A DNA stretch of 7,476 nt from NCBI GenBank assembly GCA_964640385.1, contig CAZXFL010000050.1:1-7476 (forward strand), read 5' to 3'. Shown here piece after piece: positions 1 through 6,574 of the stretch (position 1 is the first letter of the stretch; every line of letters starts with the position of its first letter). The DNA comes from JBBDIK01 sp964640385. Lineage in GTDB: Bacteria; Actinomycetota; UBA4738; JBBDHU01. The position numbers and the translations under genes were made by a program. The notes under the pieces were generated by a model. The model saw only the letters and a list, made by a program, of their open reading frames with translations. It ran no database searches and was not told the DNA's origin.

Positions 1-158
1 GCTAGTTCCTCCCCCGGTGGCCGGGCGGAGGGAATCGGGGTTTTGGACCCCTTCACGCTTTCTGAACTTCGTGGAACGGCCCGGCATAGATTTCGCTCGT
101 GACCGCGCCCGGCTCTATGGGATCCACGGCCGGTACACCCAGCGGAGGCTCGGCGCCG

Positions 159-1316
159 TCAGGACTTCGGGATGTCCTTCTTCGCGTCCCAGAACGGCAG
201 TTCGGCGACCTTGAGCGACATGTCGGTACCCTCCGTCGTCCTAACGCTGATGTCGGTGCCGGGCTCCGCCAATTCGATGGGCACCCACGCGTACCCGATG
301 TTTTTTTCCAGTCTCGGCGACCAGTACAGGACGGTCACCTTGCCGACCGCCTTTCCGCCTTCCATCACGTCCCAGTACCACTTCTGGACCCACTCGTCGA
401 GTTCCGGAGCCGGATGCTCGATCCCGACCAGCTTCCGCGACACGCCTTCACGGCGGATACGCTCCAGCGCATCCTTGCCGATGTAGTCCGCATCCTGCTC
501 CTCGACCAGACGCTCGAGTCCGGTCATCTCGAACGGGTTCGCGTCGTCGCGAAAGTCGGTGCCCCAGTTGAAGATGCCAGCTTCGACGCGCCGCTGCTCG
601 CTCGCGCCCGTTGGGCGGATCTCGAAGGGCTTGCCGGCCTCGAGCACCTTGTCCCATAGCTCGATCGCTCGACTTGAATCGCGAAGGTACAGCTCGAATC
701 CGACCTCGCCGCTCCACCCGGTCCGGCTTATCACGAGCGGAATCCCGTCGAGTTCGGTCTCGCGGCACCAGTAGTACTTCAAGTCCTGCACCCAATCGCC
801 GAAGAGCGCACCAACCACGTCCTTGGAACGCGGGCCCTGGATCTGCACCGGCGAGACGTCCGGCTCCCGCACCTCGACCTTCAGCCCGGAGTTCACGGCA
901 ACCCCTCGGACCCACCACAGCAGGTCGTTGTCCGAGATCGACAGCCAGAAGTGGTCCTCGGCCAGCCTGAGCAGGATCGGATCGTTCAGGATGCCGCCGT
1001 CCTCGTTCGTCAGGAGGACGTACTTGCACTGAGTCACGGCGCACTTGGAAAGGTCGCGGGTGACCAGGCGGTTGGTGAACTCGAACGCGTCGGGGCCCGT
1101 GATCTCGACCTGCCGCTCGACCGCCACATCCCAAACGGCGACATTCTTCACGTTCTGCCAGTAGTCGTCCTCGACGCTAACCTGGTACTCGGCGGGGGTG
1201 AGCATGTGGTTGTAGACGTCCCATTTCGTGCAACCATCGCGCACGGTGGCGTCGAAGTAGGGCGAGCGCCGCAGCTCGACCGAATGCTGGGCGACGAACT
1301 CCTTGCTGTAGTCCAT
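159..1316 (-). CDS. GcvT-superfamily, DmdA-like (dimethylsulfoniopropionate demethylase-type) protein
   Basis: Complete 385-residue protein of the tetrahydrofolate-dependent aminomethyltransferase (GcvT) fold, presumably cytoplasmic. Segments I recognise from DMSP demethylase DmdA are YNHML (residues 35-39), WDVAVERQVEITGPDA (62-77), GGILNDP (107-113), FWLSISD (123-129) and EPDVSP-x-QIQGP (151-162). They are followed by the T-protein folate-site segment SRTGWSGEVGFELY (197-210, Glu204) and WGTDFRDDANPFE (251-263). The length fits DmdA (about 370 residues). Residues 111-112 are Asn-Asp, where glycine-cleavage T protein usually has Asp-Asp; this favours a demethylase-type enzyme over an aminomethyltransferase. 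Known DmdA moves a methyl group from DMSP to tetrahydrofolate, giving methylmercaptopropionate; that this protein does so is inference. No gcvH or gcvP is adjacent. ATG at 1316 is preceded by GGAGAG 7 bases upstream. It could instead be another GcvT-family methyltransferase with an unknown substrate. The fold is near certain, the substrate is not. Confidence 0.85.
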   Translation of the reverse strand: MDYSKEFVAQHSVELRRSPYFDATVRDGCTKWDVYNHMLTPAEYQVSVEDDYWQNVKNVAVWDVAVERQVEITGPDAFEFTNRLVTRDLSKCAVTQCKYVLLTNEDGGILNDPILLRLAEDHFWLSISDNDLLWWVRGVAVNSGLKVEVREPDVSPVQIQGPRSKDVVGALFGDWVQDLKYYWCRETELDGIPLVISRTGWSGEVGFELYLRDSSRAIELWDKVLEAGKPFEIRPTGASEQRRVEAGIFNWGTDFRDDANPFEMTGLERLVEEQDADYIGKDALERIRREGVSRKLVGIEHPAPELDEWVQKWYWDVMEGGKAVGKVTVLYWSPRLEKNIGYAWVPIELAEPGTDISVRTTEGTDMSLKVAELPFWDAKKDIPKS

Positions 1317-1323
1317 CCGGGGA

Positions 1324-1356
1324 CTCTCCGTAAGCTAGGGTTTGCGAAGTATAACA
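1324..1356 (-). promoter_or_regulatory. Promoter and RBS of the DmdA-like gene
   Basis: Read on the minus strand, TGTTATACT (1356-1348) is an extended -10 element: TG, one base, then TATACT, five of six matches to consensus. A poor -35 (TCGAGG) lies 17 bases upstream, as is common with extended -10 promoters. Transcription would start near 1341, giving a leader of about 25 bases that contains the ribosome-binding site GGAGAG (1329-1324). The rest of the 291-base gap up to 1607 shows no gene or structured RNA that I recognise. Confidence 0.55.
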
Positions 1357-1607
1357 CGGCCGGCTGCGAGCCTCGACCCGTCCGGCACGCGCGTTAGTGT
1401 CGCCTCTCTGCCAGTCCTGAGCGGGAAATGACCCAGGCGTGAAGGGATGCCAGGGAGGCAGCGAGATCGTCTGGCGGGAGGCCGCCGCTTGGCGCGGCAC
1501 TGTGTCGGATCTCGATTGCGAACTCAGTCTTGCAGCGTCGGAGCCGCTGCGCAGTGAATCCTTCGCAAGTCCTGTGGGCAGGCTGTGGCGGGTTCTAGGA
1601 TGGCCCG

Positions 1608-1949
1608 GTGAGCGAAGAAGGCTCCCCCCTGCGGGCACTTGACTGGGTCGTCATAGCCGACACCCCCGAGATGTCTTCGATCGGGGAAGCGAGGAGACGA
1701 GGGGTGGTCACCGAGGTCCGACGTTATCCCGACGGGTCGTATCGCTACGGGGTCGGCTTCTTCGAGGATGGTGAGATGGGAGGTTTGTACGCTTCCGAGC
1801 ATCTACAGCCCCTCAAGGAGGCGATGACGCCGGTGGAAGCGATCGTGGACTCGACACCGAAGTCCTTTGTATCGACGAAGGTGTCAGAGGACGGGTCCGT
1901 CACCGGGCGTGAGGGGTACATGGTGCTGGAGCGGGTCGTCGATGAGTGA
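1608..1949 (+). CDS. Small acidic hypothetical protein, possibly Imm31-like
   Basis: 113-residue protein with a GTG start; the in-phase alternative upstream is poor, and AGGA at 1597-1600 is placed as a ribosome-binding site. It has no signal peptide or membrane segment. Residues 11-70 (DWVVIADTPE, then RRRGVVTEV, DGSYRYGVGF and SEHLQPL) have the pattern of short beta-barrel domains: a regular strand/turn spacing, a central Gly-Val-Val and a closing 'E-x-L' strand. This is seen in proteins annotated as immunity protein 31 (Imm31), proposed antitoxins of polymorphic toxin systems. The match is from memory of the pattern only and is weak. Residues 75-113 are a second small, polar segment. No toxin gene lies beside it: the left neighbour is the DmdA-like gene, divergent, and the right neighbour is a broken transporter, convergent. 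Codon use matches the surrounding high-GC genes, so it is probably a true gene. Confidence 0.55.
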   Translation: MSEEGSPLRALDWVVIADTPEMSSIGEARRRGVVTEVRRYPDGSYRYGVGFFEDGEMGGLYASEHLQPLKEAMTPVEAIVDSTPKSFVSTKVSEDGSVTGREGYMVLERVVDE

Positions 1950-1975
1950 CGGAGCCCCTCTCTTCGATCCACCCA

Positions 1976-2521
1976 CTATGAGATCCCATCCCCACCCCGA
2001 GCGAGGGACCGCTCAGGACGATAGGTGGGCGATGCAGCCGAGGTTATCGAAGAGTTCCTTGCCGTCGGCTTCGAGTCAAGCAAGTTCACGACGTGATCTT
2101 TCTCCCCCAGGAAGTCTCCGGTACGAGAGGTCCGTACCTCGCTCTCGTATCCGACCGCGTTCACGAGGACGTCGACCATCCCGGTTCCGAGACCGATCAT
2201 GAGGAACGCCACGGGCAGCAGCGATGCCGACAGCGTCGCGAGCAGGAGCGCACCCATCCCGTGGAGTGCCAGGGACACAGGGATCGTGACGTGGCGCGCG
2301 AGATGCTCCAGGCGCGGAGCAACGATGGTCATCGTGACGATCCCGGTGATGCTCGTGAAGCTCAGGTACAGCCCCAACCGGCCCGAGGAGAGGTCGTTCG
2401 CCTCTTGGAGATTCGCCAGGACGACCGCGATGCAGCCCCAGAACCAGCCGAACACCACGTAAGTCGCCGCGAGCGGTGCGATGCCACGTTTCGTGTCACG
2501 CACGGCAGTGACCTCTCCCAC
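1976..2521 (-). pseudogene. Truncated major facilitator superfamily (MFS) transporter
   Basis: The first ~124 codons read as an MFS permease: membrane helices at about residues 17-38, 49-67, 79-98 and 101-121, with the helix 2-3 loop VAPRLEHLARH and the helix 4 ending GTGMVDVLVNAVG typical of the family. MFS proteins usually have 12 helices in about 400 residues, so two thirds of this one is missing. From about 2150 downward the frame continues as polar, non-membrane sequence (TSRTGDFLGEKD) and ends at 1976. In another frame, 2075-2013 can be read as a plausible protein end (GKELFDNLGCIAHLSS, then stop), so a frameshifted remnant of something else may be fused here. GTG at 2521 may be the start, but GTG at 2503 has a better ribosome-binding site (GGAGAGG). 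The gene diverges from the crotonase operon, so it may once have imported that pathway's substrate. The substrate is unknown. Confidence 0.7.
2122..2149. repeat. Bulged inverted repeat at the break in the MFS gene
   Basis: TACGAGAGGT (2122-2131) pairs with ACCTC plus TCGTA (2136-2140 and 2145-2149) to make a 10-bp stem with a 4-base loop and a 4-base bulge. It can also be read as a perfect 8-bp stem, TACGAGAG with CTCTCGTA. It sits exactly where recognisable transporter sequence stops. No T-run follows, so it is not an obvious terminator. Confidence 0.5.
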
Positions 2522-2552
2522 GCTGCCCCCCTGGGCCGCTCCGCACCTTGTG

Positions 2553-2558
2553 TATCAT
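2553..2558 (+). promoter_or_regulatory. Candidate -10 element of the crotonase/synthetase operon
   Basis: TATCAT matches five of six positions of the -10 consensus and lies 31 bases before the crotonase ATG, giving a leader of about 25 bases that holds GAGG (2581-2584). No convincing -35 exists at 16-18 bases. It is in the 68-base gap between divergent starts, the only place for an operon promoter. Confidence 0.3.
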
Positions 2559-2589
2559 GCCGCGCGTCGACCCGACCTCCGAGGCTGCC

Positions 2590-3408
2590 ATGAGTGAACC
2601 CGTCCTGCTCGTCGAGAACATCGGTCCCGTTCGCCGCCTGACCATGAACCGGCCGGACAAGTTGAACTCCCTCAATCACGAACTGCTGATGGCGCTCGAG
2701 GAGGCATTCGGGGAGGCGGGCAGCGATGACTCGGTGAGCGTGATCATCCTCGCCGCTGCCGGGCGCGCGTTCTGCGCCGGCTACGACCTCGAGGAGGACG
2801 CCGAGGGTGGGGAGATGAACGAGCAAGCCTGGCGCGACGAGCTCCAGGAGGCCAGCGATCGCATGTTCGCGCAGCTCATCAACCCGAAGCCGACCATCGC
2901 CCAGGTGCAGTCCTACTGTCTGGCCGGCGGGACCGACCTGATGCTCGCCTGCGATCTGTGCGTCTGCTCGGACGATGCGAAGTTCGGCTATGTCGATATC
3001 CGGTTCGGTTCGGGCGTCGTGACGATGCTGCTGCCGTGGGTGGTCGGCGTCCGCAAGGCGAAGGAACTGCTGTTCACCGGGGAGGACCGGATCCCGGCCG
3101 ACGACGCGCTGCGGATGGGACTCGTGAACCGCGTCGTGCCGGCCGGTGACCTCGCTGACGCGACGATCGAACTCGCCGAGTCGATAGCCAAGAACGAGCC
3201 GTTCGTCGTGCAGGCGACGAAGCGAGCCATCCACGCGGTCTGGGAGGGCGGCGGGATCAAGTCCGCGCTCGATGCCAACGTCGACATCGATGTGGAGATC
3301 GAGACGGCGAACCTCCCGGCGCGTGATGAGTTCCGCAAGATCACGAACGAACAGGGACTCAAGGCCGCGATCGCCTGGCGCGACGCGCGGTTCCGCGGCG
3401 AGGGATAG
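2590..3408 (+). CDS. Enoyl-CoA hydratase/isomerase family (crotonase) protein
   Basis: 272-residue crotonase-fold protein, the usual family length. ATG at 2590 is chosen because GAGG lies 5 bases upstream and the fold starts directly after it (EPVLLVEN, then TMNRPDKLNSLN at 18-29). The oxyanion-hole segments are present: GRAFCAGYDL (58-67) and LAGGTDLMLACD (111-122). The two acid positions that are Glu in rat mitochondrial hydratase (Glu144, Glu164) are both Asp here, Asp116 and Asp136 (FGYVDIRFG). A later segment, FTGEDRIPADDALRMGLVN (162-180), is typical. The family acts on CoA thioesters, by hydration, isomerisation, dehalogenation or C-C bond cleavage. The double Asp leaves the reaction open. 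The stop is 3 bases before the next start, so the gene is almost surely co-transcribed with the acyl-CoA synthetase, which could supply its substrate. Presumably cytoplasmic. Family sure, substrate unknown. Confidence 0.92.
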   Translation: MSEPVLLVENIGPVRRLTMNRPDKLNSLNHELLMALEEAFGEAGSDDSVSVIILAAAGRAFCAGYDLEEDAEGGEMNEQAWRDELQEASDRMFAQLINPKPTIAQVQSYCLAGGTDLMLACDLCVCSDDAKFGYVDIRFGSGVVTMLLPWVVGVRKAKELLFTGEDRIPADDALRMGLVNRVVPAGDLADATIELAESIAKNEPFVVQATKRAIHAVWEGGGIKSALDANVDIDVEIETANLPARDEFRKITNEQGLKAAIAWRDARFRGEG

Positions 3409-3411
3409 GCC

Positions 3412-5520
3412 GTGAACCCGGCGTCGTTGCATCCGCTGCTCGCGCCGCGGTCGATCGCCATCGTGGGCGCTTCGGAGTCACCGGAGTCGTGGGCGCCCGA
3501 GATCTACGCGAGCCTCCAGCACCTCGGATTCACCGGCGAGATCTTTCCGATCAACCCGAAGTACGACCAGGTGTGGGGCCGGCCCTGCGTCGCATCCCTT
3601 TCGGATCTGCCGAAGGGCGTGGACCTGGCGATCATGGTCGTGCCGGCGCGGGTTGCCGTCGCGCTGACGGAACAGGCGGCGCTCGCCGGCGTTCGGAGCG
3701 TGATGGTCGTGTCCAGCGGCTTCGCGGAGACCGGCGACGAGGGTCGTGAGCTCCAGAACCGGCTCGCGTCGATCGCTCGCGCCCATCGGCTCCCCGTCCT
3801 CGGACCGAACGTCGAAGGGTTCGTGAACTACGTCGATCGCGTCGCGGCCTACGGGGCGACCCCGCCGCCTGACCCGGTGGCCGGCGAGATCTCGGTGATC
3901 TCGCAGAGCGGCACCGTCGCGTGGACGATGAACCAGATCGCCTCGGACCGCGGCACCGGCTTGCGGATCATCCTCGGGGTCGGGAACGAGGCCGTCATCG
4001 GGCTCGGTGACATGTTCGAGTGGGCCGCGCAGGATCCGAAGACCCGGTTGGTCTGCACCTACATCGAGACGATGCGCGATGTCGAAGGTATCGGCCGGGG
4101 CCTGCGTGCCCTCCGCGATGCCCGCAAGCCGATCCTCGTGTGTGCGCCGGCCGGAACGAGCGAAGCGGCCCGGCGTTCTATCGTGGCCCACACCGGCGCC
4201 CTGGCCGGGAACACCGCGCTGCGGGACGCGTGGCTCCGGGGACTCGGCGCGACGCTGGTGAACGACCCCGTCGAGATGCACGAGGCCGCCCTACTCCTGT
4301 CGCATCACCGCAAGCTCCGTGCGACCGGCGTGACCGCGGCGCTCCAGTCGGGCGGCGCGTGCACCTTGTTCGCCGAGGCGGCCGATGAGGCGGGCTTGCG
4401 GCTCCCCGAGTTCCGGAAGGCCACCGAGACGAAGCTCCGCAGGGTCCTGCCCAGCTTCGCGAACCTGAACAACCCGCTCGACGTGACCGGTCAGGCGGCG
4501 GTCGAGACCGACATGTACGAAGGCGCGTTGGAAGCCCTTGCGTCGGATCCGGACATCGGGTTGGTTGCGTTCGACGCGTACCCTCCGCGCGGTGACGAGC
4601 TGGAGGATGCCGTCTGGGCCGACCCGGTGCTCGCCAAGGCGCGTGCGCTGCAGAAGGAGACCGGCGTCGTGTTCGCCTCGGTGGCCATGAGCGCGCTGTC
4701 GTACTCGAAGGCGGCGAAGGACTTCGTCGACCGGGCGCGGTTGCCGTTCCTGCAGGGGCATCGGGCCGTCACCGGCGCCATCCGTGCGCTGGTCGACCTG
4801 CAGACGTCGAAGGACCGGATCGTGAAGTCGCTGCCTGCGCACCCGAACCGCGCGAAGGCGCTCCGCGTCCTCAAGGGGCTCGAGGGTCCGGTGGATGAAG
4901 CGACGGGGGCCAAGCTGCTCGAGTACTACGGGGTGCGCAGGCCGAAGGAGGCCATCGTGACGACGCCGGAGGCGGCGGCCGCCGCCGCCCGGAAGATCGG
5001 TGGTTCGGTCGCGGTCAAGGCGCTGGCGCCGGAGCTCCCGCACAAGGCGAAGCTCGGGGGCGTCCGGCTCGGGCTGACCACGGCCGAGGACGTCGAGAGC
5101 GCCGCCGCCGAAGTCCTCCAGGCCGCCGAACGCGCCGGCGCTCGCAGGCCGAAGGTCTTGGTGCAGCAGATGGTGCAGGGACACGAGGTCCTCGTCGGCG
5201 CCCTCATCGACGAGCGTTTCGGCGCGTGCATCACGATGCGCCTCGGCGGCGAGTTGGCCGAAGCCGGCGAAGCCACGTTCGTGGCGGCTCCGCTCACGCC
5301 GAAGCAGGCGCGCGTGTTCGTCGATGAACAGGCGGCTCGTTGCGGCCTCGATGCACGGCGCCATAACCTCGGATCGCTCGCGAAGGCGGTCGAGAACATG
5401 GCTCGCGCGGCGCACGACCTGCGGCATCGCCTCGCCTCGCTGGAGGCGAACCCGCTCGTCGTCGGCCCGAAGGCCGCGATCGCCGTCGACGCGCTGGCCG
5501 AAGCGCGCAGCGCCTCGTAG
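3412..5520 (+). CDS. Acyl-CoA synthetase, NDP-forming (fused alpha-beta ACD type)
   Basis: 702-residue single-chain member of the ADP-forming acyl-CoA synthetase family, which makes an acyl-CoA from acid, CoA and ATP (or the reverse) through acyl-phosphate and phosphohistidine intermediates. Domain order: CoA-binding Rossmann domain from residue ~5 (SIAIVGASESP, 14-24; FPINPKYD, 45-52); succinyl-CoA-ligase-like domains (VLGPNVEGF 129-137, ISQSGT 163-168); the phosphohistidine loop AHTGALAG with His260; a third domain with NNPLDVTG (353-360); then an ATP-grasp domain from ~485 (LPHKAKLGGVRLGL 542-555, GHEVLVGALID 590-600, ACITMRLGGE 605-614, LEANPLVVG 677-685). All domains are intact and the length is normal. 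GTG start, 3 bases after the crotonase stop, hence one operon. The same superfamily includes the ATP-dependent DMSP lyase DddX, so with a DmdA-like gene nearby an organosulfur role is possible, but general acetate or branched acyl activation is equally likely. Confidence 0.93.
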   Translation: MNPASLHPLLAPRSIAIVGASESPESWAPEIYASLQHLGFTGEIFPINPKYDQVWGRPCVASLSDLPKGVDLAIMVVPARVAVALTEQAALAGVRSVMVVSSGFAETGDEGRELQNRLASIARAHRLPVLGPNVEGFVNYVDRVAAYGATPPPDPVAGEISVISQSGTVAWTMNQIASDRGTGLRIILGVGNEAVIGLGDMFEWAAQDPKTRLVCTYIETMRDVEGIGRGLRALRDARKPILVCAPAGTSEAARRSIVAHTGALAGNTALRDAWLRGLGATLVNDPVEMHEAALLLSHHRKLRATGVTAALQSGGACTLFAEAADEAGLRLPEFRKATETKLRRVLPSFANLNNPLDVTGQAAVETDMYEGALEALASDPDIGLVAFDAYPPRGDELEDAVWADPVLAKARALQKETGVVFASVAMSALSYSKAAKDFVDRARLPFLQGHRAVTGAIRALVDLQTSKDRIVKSLPAHPNRAKALRVLKGLEGPVDEATGAKLLEYYGVRRPKEAIVTTPEAAAAAARKIGGSVAVKALAPELPHKAKLGGVRLGLTTAEDVESAAAEVLQAAERAGARRPKVLVQQMVQGHEVLVGALIDERFGACITMRLGGELAEAGEATFVAAPLTPKQARVFVDEQAARCGLDARRHNLGSLAKAVENMARAAHDLRHRLASLEANPLVVGPKAAIAVDALAEARSAS

Positions 5521-5529
5521 GCGCCGGCG

Positions 5530-5727
5530 ATGTTCTACGGTCTCGGCGCTGCACTCGGGTGGGGCCTCGCCGACGTCACGGCGGCGATCTCGGGCCGTCG
5601 GATCGGGAGCCTCCGGACCGTCGTGATCGCCCAGTTCGCCAGCCTCGCCGTCCTCGTGGCGACAGGTCTTTGTAGACGCCGCTTGAGAGGTGAAACTCGC
5701 CGGAACCCGTTGTGTAACCCGTGCTGA
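5530..5727 (+). pseudogene. 5' fragment of an EamA/DMT-family permease
   Basis: ATG 9 bases after the synthetase stop, so probably the third gene of that operon. Residues 1-47 look like the start of an EamA (drug/metabolite transporter) permease: helix 1 FYGLGAALGWGLADVTAAIS (2-21), a short basic loop SGRRIGSLRT, then helix 2 TVVIAQFASLAVLVATGL (30-47). Intact members have 10 helices in about 290 residues. From about 5668 the frame turns into Arg/Cys-rich nonsense (CRRRLRGETRR) and stops at 5727, because the DNA from there on encodes the DruA-family gene on the other strand. Not functional as it stands. Confidence 0.7.
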
Positions 5728-6490
5728 GGAAGACTTCCTGATCGCGGAAACGGAGTCGGTTGTAGATGGAGGATCTCCCCAATGCGGAGGCGGTGGTAAT
5801 TAGGGCCAGGCGACCATCCGACCTCCGCCCACGAATGAGGGTCTCGCCGCCGGCATACTTTCGGGAAAAGGCCTGCATCACTTCTTGGGAAGTGATGAGA
5901 AGAGCGACGAGTTTTCCGCCAAGGAGGTGAGAGTAAGGAGGGACGGCACCCAACACGAACGCGTCCATGACGTTTCTCAGCCGTTCTTTTCGGGATTCTC
6001 GATCCCACCCCACCCACCGATCCCGCGGTCCCAATGCGAAGACCGGATCACCAAGACCGAATACACCGATCAGTTTGCCGTTTGCTTCATCGAAGACAGT
6101 GAAGCGCAGGCGTCTTCCGTATCCGGCCGAAACGGGAATACTCCAATGCAATCTCGCGTATCTAAACAGGAGTTCTTCCTCCGTCTTCGCTTGAACCTCT
6201 CGGATCACGGGTCTTACGTCGCCGGGGTTGACCTCGGAGCCGTCAGCGATGTACCTGAGTAGCCGGTCTTCATGCCGAAAGAGTCCTTCACGTGACCGTT
6301 CGATCTGGGCGCGGATTGCTTCTTGGTGCAAGGCGCGAAGAGTTGCCTTGTCGGACTTAGAGTTTGTGATCCGGCCATCCGGCCCGATCTCGAATCCCTG
6401 ATGGAGTAGGGAATCCTCGACACGCCGTCTCAATTCGATCGCCGTCGGGACGACGGCGTTGTTGGGAGTCTCGACTATCTTCTGGGTCAC
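5576..6490 (-). pseudogene. druA: DruA-family (DUF4338) Druantia-type protein, 3' end missing
   Basis: Recognised as DruA/DUF4338, the hallmark protein of Druantia anti-phage systems, whose biochemical activity is not established. The N-terminal part (about 1-105) is helical. The family core follows: LHWSIPVSAGYGRRLRF (114-130), DEANGKLIGVFGLGDPVF (134-151), RDRWVGW (156-162), NVMDAFVLGAVPPYSHLLGG (173-192), GRLALITTASALGRSSIYNR (226-245), and GYTTGSGEFHLSS (258-270). Family sequence ends at about residue 276 (VYKDL, 5663-5677). The rest (SPRGRRGWRTGRSRRSGG) is the antisense of the permease fragment, so roughly 30-100 C-terminal residues are lost. The GTG start at 6490 has no ribosome-binding site; see the promoter entry for a likely leaderless transcript. 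No druB-E, methyltransferase or helicase gene is adjacent. Solitary DruA genes also occur as scattered, mobile-looking copies, and the IS3 remnant just upstream agrees with that. Base composition is lower in GC than the genes to the left. Confidence 0.82.
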
Positions 6491-6496
6491 AGGCAG

Positions 6497-6525
6497 ACTC
6501 TAGTCTCACGGCCAGCCCGTGTGAA
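6497..6525 (-). promoter_or_regulatory. Promoter of the DruA-family gene, leaderless, with overlapping palindrome
   Basis: On the minus strand TTCACA (6525-6520) and TAGAGT (6502-6497) are spaced by exactly 17 bases (five and four matches to the -35 and -10 consensus). The GTG start codon begins 6 bases after the -10, so the transcript would begin at or next to the start codon, which fits the missing ribosome-binding site. AGACT-CT-AGTCT (6495-6506), a perfect palindrome apart from its 2-base centre, covers the -10 and could be an operator. Confidence 0.45.
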
Positions 6526-6574
6526 ATGATCTCCTACCCGAAGGGGTTCGTGAGGGTGTAGGGACGTGTGTCCA

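Noticed and set aside
13..51. Two small stems (CCCGG-TGG-CCGGG at 13-25 and GGGGT-TTTGG-ACCCC at 37-51) as a terminator for the DmdA-like gene, or as a tRNA T-arm
   Set aside because: Five-bp stems with no T-run, more than 100 bases past the stop, and no acceptor or anticodon arms around them.
1..87. Minus-strand frame from ATG 87 open to the window edge, and a plus-strand frame from position 17
   Set aside because: Both are short, basic and of no recognisable family, with no ribosome-binding site; edge position makes them untestable.
1397..1607. Structured RNA in the gap before the small plus-strand gene
   Set aside because: A GC-rich 5-bp stem near 1481-1498 is the only structure seen; no RNase P, tmRNA, riboswitch or tRNA pattern could be matched.
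1999..2014. GAGCG/CGCTC hairpin as a terminator
   Set aside because: Only a 5-bp stem without a T-run on either strand.
2362..3432. Long minus-strand open frame (356 codons) opposite the crotonase gene
   Set aside because: Antisense shadow; no family signal, while the plus strand encodes a clear crotonase.
4291..5427. Long minus-strand open frame (378 codons) inside the acyl-CoA synthetase gene
   Set aside because: It is the antisense of a fully conserved gene in high-GC DNA and has the His/Arg-rich composition typical of such shadows.
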